Source of the DNA: an uncultured Neisseriaceae bacterium
GTDB lineage: Bacteria; Pseudomonadota; Gammaproteobacteria; Burkholderiales; Neisseriaceae
DNA: 42,423 nucleotides
NCBI GenBank assembly: GCA_946481965.1
Contig: CAMLPN010000016.1
Span: 1 to 42,423 of the forward strand
Reading direction: 5' to 3'
Program-made: the position numbers and the translations under genes
Shown: piece after piece, positions 1-6,785 of the stretch
Position numbering within the stretch: position 1 is the first letter of the stretch
How the letters are laid out: each line of letters starts with the position of its first letter
The notes under the pieces: generated by a model
The model's input: the letters and a program-made list of their open reading frames with translations, nothing else
Told to the model about the DNA's origin: nothing
Databases searched by the model: none

Positions 1-285
1 CTTATATTAGTGGCTTTGTTCAATGGTTTACGAATTTAAAGCGGTAATTATTTTGTGATTAATATGAATTCAATTTCTAATAATCAAGCGTATCCTTTAA
101 TGGATAATTTAAATTCAGTATAAAAAGAATAATCAATTTTTACTAGTAGATTTTGACTTATTGATATGAAAAAATAAAAAATGAAAATATAAAAAGAAAA
201 GTTTATCTTACATTTAGGCGATGAAATAAATTGACGAAGAAAATATCAAAATGTTATCTAATTAAATAATTGAATGTTCAAATTT
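1..285. other. AT-rich stretch without a recognisable gene
   Basis: I see no open frame with a ribosome binding site and no RNA gene here. It lies downstream of the minus-strand operon that ends at 346. Confidence 0.6.
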
Positions 286-314
286 GGCAGTTAAATTTTC
301 CCTCAATAACTGCC
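286..314 (-). terminator. Hairpin downstream of the AhpD-like gene
   Basis: GGCAGTTA (286-293) pairs perfectly with TAACTGCC (307-314) around a 13-nt loop, about 30 nt past the stop of the minus-strand operon. On the minus strand the tail is only AAATTTG, so the U-tract is weak. Factor-independent termination is an inference. Confidence 0.5.
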
Positions 315-345
315 ATTTTGAAAATACAATTAATCCAAATAGGAA

Positions 346-684
346 TTAACCGTTATTTTGTTCAAACAAGCGCATTGTTAACAAACCGTGAGCCATAGTT
401 GCGCCAGCTCTTATTGAAGCAGAAATTGAAATTAATTCAGCCAGCTCTTCAATGCTAGCTCCTGCCCGTTTTGCACCTTTGACGTGAACATCGATACAAT
501 AAGCACATTGCGTCGTAAGTGCTACAGCTAATGCAATTAATTCTCGTGTTTTCGTTGGAATAATGCCATCACTTCGCTTAATTGTTTGATGGTCAAAATG
601 TATAAATGCTTGTGTTTCATGAGGTGCATATTTCAATAAAGAAGCTAGGTATTTAAAGTCATTACTGGATTGATAATTACTCAT
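346..684 (-). CDS. AhpD-like / carboxymuconolactone decarboxylase family protein
   Basis: 112 residues, the usual length of a single-domain CMD/AhpD-like protein. The family signature is intact: Glu48, then 11 residues, Cys60-Ala-Tyr-Cys63, then His67 (E-x11-C-x2-C-x3-H). In AhpD this cysteine pair and histidine act as a thiol relay for peroxide reduction; many relatives have unknown substrates. It is the last gene of a minus-strand operon and starts 1 nt after the stop of the small membrane protein gene, with no clear Shine-Dalgarno of its own, so translational coupling is likely. The upstream partner is an ECF sigma factor, suggesting expression under that sigma. Cytoplasmic, no signal peptide. 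Family assignment is firm; the peroxidase or decarboxylase substrate is not. Confidence 0.88.
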   Translation of the reverse strand: MSNYQSSNDFKYLASLLKYAPHETQAFIHFDHQTIKRSDGIIPTKTRELIALAVALTTQCAYCIDVHVKGAKRAGASIEELAELISISASIRAGATMAHGLLTMRLFEQNNG

Positions 685-685
685 G

Positions 686-886
686 CTATTTTTCTTTTTG
701 AATTTGATGTTTTTTAATTAAGCTGAAGAACCAACAAGCAGGACAACCTTGTAACAAAAAAATAGCACTAAGAATAAAACACAGTTTAGTAATAAGAGAA
801 AGTTGAAAAAGAAATACACTTATAATTAGCATAACTGCGCCTAATCCTCTTATTAAATGTAAAGTTATTGAATTACGACAATACAT
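686..886 (-). CDS. Small membrane protein, DUF2892/YgaP-TM-like, with CPAC motif
   Basis: 66 residues with two hydrophobic segments (about 11-30 and 33-55) and a basic C-terminal tail, typical of the short DUF2892 (YgaP-like transmembrane) family. Where the family usually carries a single Cys-Pro, this one reads C48-P-A-C51, a CPxC pair of thioredoxin-like spacing. The gene lies 20 nt after the sigma-factor stop, has a good ribosome binding site (TAGGAGAG) and abuts the AhpD-like gene, so the three are one operon. Whether it is a redox partner of the AhpD-like protein, a membrane-bound sensor for the sigma factor, or neither is inference; no anti-sigma domain is visible. Confidence 0.78.
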   Translation of the reverse strand: MYCRNSITLHLIRGLGAVMLIISVFLFQLSLITKLCFILSAIFLLQGCPACWFFSLIKKHQIQKEK

Positions 887-906
887 AATGCTCTCCTACA
901 TGTGAT

Positions 907-1440
907 TTAAATATTAGAAATTTTGGGTGAGTTAATTTGTTCTTTTATAATTATTCTAGCTCGGTGCAATCTACTTTTTACGGCTTGAACAGTAATACCT
1001 AATTTAGCCGCAATTTCGGGAGACGAGTATTCCTGAACATCTTTTAAAATTAATACCTCTCGATAGATTAACGGTAAAACAGTAATAGCTTTAATTAAGT
1101 CAATTTTTAGATCAATATCGGCGTATGCCGCATGCAAATCATCGACTTCAATGTCTGAGTTGATGTTATTTGTTCGACTAATTTTAAATAATCGGTAACA
1201 TTCTCGTTCGACGATATGAAATAACCAACCAGTAAACGTTGCTACTGTTTTTAACATCTCTATTTTTCGATATACCTGCCATAATGCAATTTGAACAGCA
1301 TCCTCAACATCTTCTGATGTTGAACATGTTCGTCGAGCGAAGCGTTTAATATCCGGTTGACAAACCAACAATAACTTTTCAAGTTCTTGCTTATTTCCCT
1401 GACAAGCAGATTTGATTAGTTGTTCTCTGTTTTCACTCAT
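907..1440 (-). CDS. ECF-type RNA polymerase sigma factor
   Basis: 177 residues in the ECF (group IV) architecture: sigma-2 at about 8-85 (including the DVEDAVQIALWQVYRK stretch, which matches the region 2.2 core-binding helix) and sigma-4 at about 112-168, with a clear helix-turn-helix around SPEIAAKLGITVQAVKSRLHRAR. No sigma-1.1, sigma-3 or C-terminal SnoaL extension, so it is not a typical ECF41 protein although it sits beside a CMD/AhpD-like gene as ECF41 factors do. It is first in the operon, followed by a small CPAC membrane protein and the AhpD-like protein. No recognisable anti-sigma gene is adjacent. The upstream Shine-Dalgarno is weak (AGAGAT about 10 nt before the ATG). Confidence 0.9.
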   Translation of the reverse strand: MSENREQLIKSACQGNKQELEKLLLVCQPDIKRFARRTCSTSEDVEDAVQIALWQVYRKIEMLKTVATFTGWLFHIVERECYRLFKISRTNNINSDIEVDDLHAAYADIDLKIDLIKAITVLPLIYREVLILKDVQEYSSPEIAAKLGITVQAVKSRLHRARIIIKEQINSPKISNI

Positions 1441-2123
1441 ATTTTTTTATCTCTATTTAATCAACTCATAATAGAATATTAAATTTCAATAAATTTAATA
1501 TAATATAATCATATTCATTAAATGACATACTTACTCTCTATAGAGATTCAAAAAAGCAAAAAAGGTTCAAAGTTATAATTAATTTTTGGAGTGGTTATGA
1601 TTAAAGATCAGATTGATCAAATAAACTATTATGAAAGTATCAGTTTAAGATAACTATTATTATGTTTATTATATATAATAAATAAATTAATACCTTTGAT
1701 ATTTTGATGAGTATTGCTATTAGATTTCAATATGATTGAAAAATCTTTAATTTCATACTGTTTACGAAAATAATTTTAATTGAATAGAATAATTAATAAT
1801 AAGCATATTTCTGTTTTTTTGTTTACGAACTAAATTTTCTAGTAATGTTTTATTCTTACATTTCAGTTAATTGAATTAATCGTTCCAATGATTATTTGCT
1901 AATTATTAATAGTTGTGTAAATTTAATAGAATGTTTTGATTCTATTAATTTGATTTCCTTAATTTTTAAGGATTTGCTATTACCAACTCTTGAATTCTAA
2001 ACTAATAATTATAATACAATAATCTATATACCTTTTAGCGGATTATTAAGGTGCAATACTTATGATATGTCTTTAGAATAATTTGTTATAAAAAAATATT
2101 TTAGCTCCACTTTGTTGCTTAAT
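1441..2123. other. Long AT-rich intergenic region between divergent operons
   Basis: About 700 nt with no supported gene, between the minus-strand sigma operon and the plus-strand DDAH gene. It must carry both promoters. Beyond low-complexity AT sequence I cannot assign sites with confidence. Confidence 0.6.
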
Positions 2124-2151
2124 TTGATCTTTACATTTAATTAGGTATATT
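2124..2151 (+). promoter_or_regulatory. Candidate sigma-70 promoter of the DDAH gene
   Basis: TTGATC at 2124-2129 and TATATT at 2146-2151 with a 16-nt spacer, about 40 nt before the start codon. Found by eye; such boxes are common by chance in AT-rich DNA. Confidence 0.4.
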
Positions 2152-2192
2152 GTATTTTAATCAAACTAATAAAAGAAAAGGAGCGTTGGAAA

Positions 2193-2960
2193 ATGTTTAA
2201 AAATGTCATTGTTCGTGTTCCGTCTCAAAGTATTTCTAATGGTCTGACCAGTGCAAATGAAGGAAAACCTATTTATAGCAAGGCATTGGCACAACATGAA
2301 AATTATGTAAGCGCTTTAACTAAAACAGGGGTGAATGTAACTGTTCTTGAGCCAGCAGATGATTTTCCTGATGCTTGTTTTGTAGAAGATGTTGCTTTAT
2401 GTACCAGTAAATGTGCTATTGTTACCCGCCCCGGGGCACAAAGCCGTCGGCAGGAAGCCGCTTTACCGGATATGTTGGAAGCTTTAAAAAAATTTTATAC
2501 CAATATTGAATATATTACTGAGCCTGGTACGGTTGAAGCCGGTGATATTATGATGGTTGGTGATCATTTTTATATTGGTTTATCCGCTCGAACCAATGAA
2601 GCTGGTGCTAAGCAAATGATTGCTATTCTGGAAAAATATGGTCTTTCCGGTCAAATGGTAGAAATGAAAGAAATGCTGCATTTGAAAACCGGATTAGCGT
2701 ATTTAGAGAATAATAATTTATTGGTTGCGGGCGAATTTAAAACTGCGCCGGAATTCGAAAAATTCAATAAGATTGAAATTGAGATGGATGAAGCTTATGG
2801 GGCTAACTGTATCTGGATCAATGATTATGTGATTGTTCCGGCAGGCTATCCTAAGGTTCAGGCCAAGATAGAAGCATTAGGTTATAAAGTACTGGTAGTT
2901 GATACTTCTGAATTCAGGAAAATCGATGGTGGTTTAAGTTGCCTGTCACTAAGATTCTAA
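2193..2960 (+). CDS. N(G),N(G)-dimethylarginine dimethylaminohydrolase (DDAH)
   Basis: 255 residues, the length of bacterial DDAH. It reads like the Pseudomonas enzyme throughout and keeps the catalytic residues of the guanidine-modifying fold: Cys250 in GGLSCLSLRF at the C-terminus, His163 in LHLKTGLAYL, Glu115 in GTVEAGD, and the FPDACFVED segment near 58-66. Known reaction: hydrolysis of methylated arginines to citrulline plus mono- or dimethylamine, in the cytoplasm. Strong ribosome binding site (AAGGAG) 9 nt upstream. The next gene is an ArcD-type amino-acid antiporter on the same strand, behind a stem-loop, suggesting uptake of arginine derivatives with release of citrulline or ornithine. 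A related arginine-deiminase activity is possible but the sequence is closer to DDAH. Confidence 0.9.
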   Translation: MFKNVIVRVPSQSISNGLTSANEGKPIYSKALAQHENYVSALTKTGVNVTVLEPADDFPDACFVEDVALCTSKCAIVTRPGAQSRRQEAALPDMLEALKKFYTNIEYITEPGTVEAGDIMMVGDHFYIGLSARTNEAGAKQMIAILEKYGLSGQMVEMKEMLHLKTGLAYLENNNLLVAGEFKTAPEFEKFNKIEIEMDEAYGANCIWINDYVIVPAGYPKVQAKIEALGYKVLVVDTSEFRKIDGGLSCLSLRF

Positions 2961-2981
2961 ACTTTCTGCTTTAACACAGAG

Positions 2982-3026
2982 TACCTTAAGGGCAAGCTAC
3001 TTTGCTTAACTTTAAGGTATTTTTTT
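2982..3026 (+). terminator. Stem-loop and T-run between DDAH and permease genes
   Basis: TACCTTAAGG (2982-2991) pairs with CTTTAAGGTA (3010-3019), with an inner GCAA/TTGC stem, followed by seven T. It ends DDAH transcription or attenuates read-through into the permease gene, whose ribosome binding site starts only 8 nt later. Confidence 0.75.
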
Positions 3027-3046
3027 ATTAAAGAAGGAGAGAATTT

Positions 3047-4462
3047 ATGAATAAAAGTGACAATGGAATTGGTCTGTTTTCTCTGGTTGGAATTATCATC
3101 AGTGCGATTATCGGTGCTGGTATTTTTAACCTGATGAAAGAAATGGCGAACACTGCTTCAGTGGGCGTCACGATGATTGGCTGGCTTATTGCTGGTATTG
3201 GCATGGGTGCGCTGGCTATGTGTATGGAAAATCTCAATAATAAGCGCCCTGATTTGGATGCGGGAATATTTAGCTATGCTCAGGCTGGTTTTGGCGATTA
3301 TATGGGATTTAATTCTGTATGGGGTTATTGGATTTCAGTCATCATTGGTAATGTTGCCTTTGGCACATTGATGTTCAGCGCATTAAGTTATTTTTTTCCG
3401 ATTTTTGGTAATGGTCAAAATGTAGCGTCTATTATTGGTGCTTCAATTATGTTATGGCTGATCCACTTTATGATTCTTCGTGGTCTAAATAGTGCTACGT
3501 TATTAAATACTGTGGTGATGGTTGCGAAACTAGTTCCCATTGTTATTTTTCTGATTTGTATTGTTATTGCATTCAATAAAGATATCTTTTTGCATGATTT
3601 CTGGGGTACGGTCAGCCAGAATTTTGAATTTGGCGAGGTATTCAGCCAGCTTAAGGGCACTATGTTGGTTACGGTGTGGGTATTTATTGGCATTGAAGGA
3701 GCAGTAATATTTTCTGGTCGTGCGAAAAAACGCAGTGATGTTGGCAAAGCGACTATCTTAGGATTTGTTGCTGTAACTGCGATTTATACTTTTGTCACGG
3801 TATTATCTTATGGTGTGCTGTCACAGCAAGAATTACAGCGATTACCGAATCCAGCCATGGCATATGTATTAGAGCATGTGATTGGTAAACCCGGAGCGAT
3901 AATTGTTAATTTAGGGGTGATTATTTCTATTTTTGGTGCATGGATTGCGAATACATTGTTGGCCGAAGAAATCGCTTTTCAGGCAGGTAAGCGGGAGTTG
4001 TTTCCCAAAGTATTTATTAAAGAAAATAGTGCGGGTATGCCTGTTACTTCTACGGTTATCACTAATGTCATTATTCAAATTTTGTTATTGAGTTTTTTGG
4101 TTACCAGTGAAGCCTATTCTTTATTATCACAGCTTTCTTCAGCAACGATTTTATTACCATATACTTGTGTTGCTTTGTTTCAAATGAAATTGATATTTCA
4201 AGATAAATCGACGAAATTTTTATCAAAAAATATGATTGTTGGTTTGATTGCGACGATTTATATGTTGTGGCTGGTTTATGCTTCTGGGATTATGTATGTT
4301 GTTTTGACGATTTTAACTTTGGGACCGGGCGCGATTTTATATGTTTATGTTCAGCGTAAAGGTGGCAAAAAAGTATTTAAATCTTATGAGGCCGGTATTT
4401 TTATATTAATTATGGGATTGTTTTGCTACGGTTTGTATATGCTGCCTACGTTTATCCAATGA
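3047..4462 (+). CDS. APC-superfamily amino-acid permease, ArcD-like (arginine/ornithine antiporter type)
   Basis: 471 residues with about 12 hydrophobic segments. The N-terminal GAGIFN motif of the APC superfamily (about 23-28), the RPDLDAGIFSYAQAGFGDYMGFNS segment (about 68-91) and a charged loop with RAKKRSDVG (about 225) match the basic amino-acid/polyamine antiporter (APA) family, in particular ArcD-type arginine:ornithine exchangers. Inner membrane. The ribosome binding site AAGGAG lies 7 nt before the ATG. Placed directly after DDAH, it probably moves methylarginine or arginine inward in exchange for a product amino acid; that pairing is inferred from context. Substrate is not determined by sequence alone. 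Confidence 0.85.
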   Translation: MNKSDNGIGLFSLVGIIISAIIGAGIFNLMKEMANTASVGVTMIGWLIAGIGMGALAMCMENLNNKRPDLDAGIFSYAQAGFGDYMGFNSVWGYWISVIIGNVAFGTLMFSALSYFFPIFGNGQNVASIIGASIMLWLIHFMILRGLNSATLLNTVVMVAKLVPIVIFLICIVIAFNKDIFLHDFWGTVSQNFEFGEVFSQLKGTMLVTVWVFIGIEGAVIFSGRAKKRSDVGKATILGFVAVTAIYTFVTVLSYGVLSQQELQRLPNPAMAYVLEHVIGKPGAIIVNLGVIISIFGAWIANTLLAEEIAFQAGKRELFPKVFIKENSAGMPVTSTVITNVIIQILLLSFLVTSEAYSLLSQLSSATILLPYTCVALFQMKLIFQDKSTKFLSKNMIVGLIATIYMLWLVYASGIMYVVLTILTLGPGAILYVYVQRKGGKKVFKSYEAGIFILIMGLFCYGLYMLPTFIQ

Positions 4463-4837
4463 GCTGAATCCGGTTAATTCAGTGGATAAATTAATATCTT
4501 TGGGATTATGCGTCTAGTTAATTAGTTAAGAATATGTTCAGATACGGAATCAATGCTATCTACTCAACCAAACTATGCCGAAGTAGAAATTTATATATTG
4601 CAGAATTTACCAGTGAATGAATTAGTTGATTTCTTATCTGGGCACTGAACTGAATTCCCTTGTTACCTGAAGAACAGTATCATGTGTTGGTTTAGTAATT
4701 AATTTGAAAAAATAATCCTGACTAAATTACATTGGATGAAATAATTGTTAATGCATCTTTAAATAAGGACTATATTTTAAAATATAATTAACTACTTTTA
4801 TAGTTATTTCAATCCACTTACTTCATGTATTGATGAA
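4463..4837. other. Intergenic region with a possible gene remnant
   Basis: A plus-strand frame from an ATG at 4553 reads NYAEVEIYILQNLPVNELVD then stops, and after frame changes continues with LPEEQYHVLV. This looks like formerly coding sequence, but I do not recognise the family. No terminator is obvious after the permease gene. Confidence 0.35.
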
Positions 4838-5327
4838 TTATGCACCAAAAGCGAACAGAATTTCTTTAATCTTATTATGTATTTCACCTAAGGTATCTTG
4901 ATAGAAACTACGTAATTTGTGCAGTTCTTTAAGTGGATTACGCAGACGATGATAAAAATCTAGTTGCAGTTGTCGATGGGCGACGTAATTCTGATCGTAA
5001 ATCATTAATTGAATAGGTAAGCTGATAGTGCCTTCATCTTCTATGATCTGGTCGATATTCCGATAGAGTTCTAAAAAATATTAACGCGAACGCACGGACA
5101 ATCAGAGGATCGTTATCAAAACTATTAATACGCTCCTGATCATGGATGAGGTATTTGCCTTTAACATAGAAGTTAATAAAAATAGTCCTTTAAATTTCTG
5201 TGAAATGATAACAGGGTAGTGCACAGGGCAGATAAAGTTTAACTTTAAATGCGGACGAGGCAAAAATTAAATCACTGATTTTGGGTGCAGAATCATGCGC
5301 TCATATTGCAGCCAGAACAGCATCGAC
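4838..5327 (-). pseudogene. Decayed alpha/beta hydrolase (YnbC/lysophospholipase-like), C-terminal part
   Basis: Reading the minus strand, a protein can be followed through at least three frames: AVLAAI-stop-AHDSAPKISDLIF (5327-5270; a Trp codon appears to have become TGA), SSAFKVKLYLPCALP, then FKGLF, FYVKGKYLIHDQERINSFDNDP (about 5172-5105), RAFAL, and after a break at a T-run FLELYRNIDQIIEDEG to the natural end at 4838. From memory this order resembles the serine-hydrolase part of YnbC-type proteins (…SPAFKVKLYVPFA… KGKFLTHD… DNDPL…). Only the C-terminal half remains and no frame is intact. It is followed upstream by remains of a CDP-alcohol phosphatidyltransferase, so a ynbABC-like lipid locus once stood here. 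The decay is directly visible; the family name is a recognition from memory. Confidence 0.65.
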
Positions 5328-5349
5328 ATTTTTATTCAAGAATAATGTT

Positions 5350-5537
5350 ATATGTAGGAATGCTAAGCGACCGAATGACAGATATCGGGCAATATCGGAA
5401 ATTACAATACATGCCAGCTAGCCATTAAGGGCGTTTAATGTCATGCGTATAAATAAGCTAACAAGTAAGAGCCAGTAAATCACCAACGATGAAAAAATCA
5501 TGGCGCTCAGTGTGATATGATTGGCAGTAGTCTTTTG
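5350..5537 (-). pseudogene. Decayed CDP-alcohol phosphatidyltransferase (YnbA-like) fragment
   Basis: The minus strand reads ANHITLSAMIFSSLVIYWLL, then RMTLNALNG-stop-LA (about 5525-5430), and farther on VISDIARYLSFG (about 5400-5365). This follows the family layout of a membrane helix, then (D)G-x2-A and …D-x3-D motifs, but the first Asp of the DG pair is Asn, a TAG interrupts the motif and the reading frame changes. The start and end of the gene are gone. It directly precedes the hydrolase remnant in the same orientation. The CDP-alcohol assignment rests on motif order and is moderately sure. Confidence 0.55.
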
Positions 5538-5774
5538 CTATATTGGTTATATTAGTGGCCGAAATCGTTTCTGAAAAGCTAGTTTGCTACTGTATTAGGT
5601 CAATTTGCAAAAATAAACGTATGTAATTATTTGATTGTAATTTGAATTTAATTGCGTTGTTATTTATATCAAAATATTGATATTTATTTTGTTTATGCCT
5701 GCTATATTGCAGTTATGCAGCGTTTATTAAGTAGAAAAAGGATAATAAGGAATTTTGGCTAATTTATCGTGAAT

Positions 5775-5803
5775 AGACCAATAATAGCTATTATTACTGG
5801 TCT
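5775..5803 (-). terminator. Inverted repeat downstream of the MetQ-like gene
   Basis: AGACCAATAATA (5775-5786) and TATTAT…TGGTCT (5789-5803) form a long hairpin 32 nt beyond the stop of the minus-strand lipoprotein gene. The U-tract is poor, so terminator function is tentative. Confidence 0.4.
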
Positions 5804-5834
5804 GGAACGGACATTATGTTATTTGCGGTTAAAG

Positions 5835-6659
5835 CTATTGATTTTGAGGCAGTGCCCATGTTTGGTTTTTATCGTAGGATTGCATAAAGTGTTTGAATTC
5901 GGCTGATTGATAAGCAGCTTTGATGTCTTTTGCCCATTGAGTATCTTTATTTTTTTCGTTTATGGCTACGACCATTTCCATTTCCAGAATGACTTTTTCC
6001 CGTAAAACTGCCTTTTGTGGATCCAGTTTAGACTGGTAGGCAATACCACCTGAGGCAAAGCCGAAATCTACTTCGGACAATATGCGCGGAATCAGTACCG
6101 AATCTACTGTTTTAATTTTTAACTGTTTGGGATTATCAGCAATATCATCTGGTGTGGCCAGTATCGGATTAGTATTGGCTTTTAGTGTGATGAGTTTATT
6201 GTCTGTTAATACCCGTAATGCGCGGGAGGTATTGGCGGGATCATTGGGGATAAGAACAGTAGCACCGTTGGCAGCTTGTTGAAAAGATGAGTATTTATCT
6301 GAATAAAATGCTGCTGGTAGTGTGGGGGTATGTACCAAAGGATAAAGGTGTGTACCTTTTTCATGATTAAATACATTGATATAAGCTGTGTGCTGATCCA
6401 GATTAAAATCGACCTGACCACTATCTACAGATTGGTTATTGACTTCAAGGGTGGAAAACATCAGGGTTTTTATAGTGTAGCCCTGTTTCTCAAGAATAGG
6501 CTGGATACCTTGCTGGAAGATATTGCTGTAGGGCATGGCTGAGGCACCAAAGATCAGTTCTTTTTTGGCAGACGCTGCAGAGCTATTTTTTTGATCGGAA
6601 CAGGCAATTATACCGATGGCGATAACGCAGGATAAGATAAAATAGATAAGTTTCTTCAT
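5835..6659 (-). CDS. metQ: MetQ/NlpA-family substrate-binding lipoprotein
   Basis: 274 residues. A lipoprotein signal peptide (MKK, hydrophobic 4-19, lipobox IIAC with Cys20) is followed by a mature domain of the MetQ/NlpA family: KELIFGASAMPYSNIFQQ, then a periplasmic-binding-protein fold with QVDFNLDQHTAYINVFN and NDPANTSRALRVL. Family members bind methionine (often D-methionine) for the MetNI ABC importer; in Neisseria the protein is also surface-exposed. No metN or metI is adjacent here, so the importer must be elsewhere or the protein has another role. Ribosome binding site AGGGAC 7 nt before the ATG. It diverges from dinG. Family certain, ligand inferred. Confidence 0.85.
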   Translation of the reverse strand: MKKLIYFILSCVIAIGIIACSDQKNSSAASAKKELIFGASAMPYSNIFQQGIQPILEKQGYTIKTLMFSTLEVNNQSVDSGQVDFNLDQHTAYINVFNHEKGTHLYPLVHTPTLPAAFYSDKYSSFQQAANGATVLIPNDPANTSRALRVLTDNKLITLKANTNPILATPDDIADNPKQLKIKTVDSVLIPRILSEVDFGFASGGIAYQSKLDPQKAVLREKVILEMEMVVAINEKNKDTQWAKDIKAAYQSAEFKHFMQSYDKNQTWALPQNQ

Positions 6660-6785
6660 GATGTCCCTAAGAAAATTTGATGTGGAGTTTCAGTATATAA
6701 TTGTATTTATGTAGTTAATATACTGATTTTTAATAATTTTACTACTAAATGGTCTAAGCGGTTGTAATTTTGCTTACTTTTTAGA

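Noticed and set aside
6660-6785. SAM or other methionine riboswitch before the MetQ-like gene
   Set aside because: The region is short, shared with divergent dinG and shows no conserved riboswitch core.
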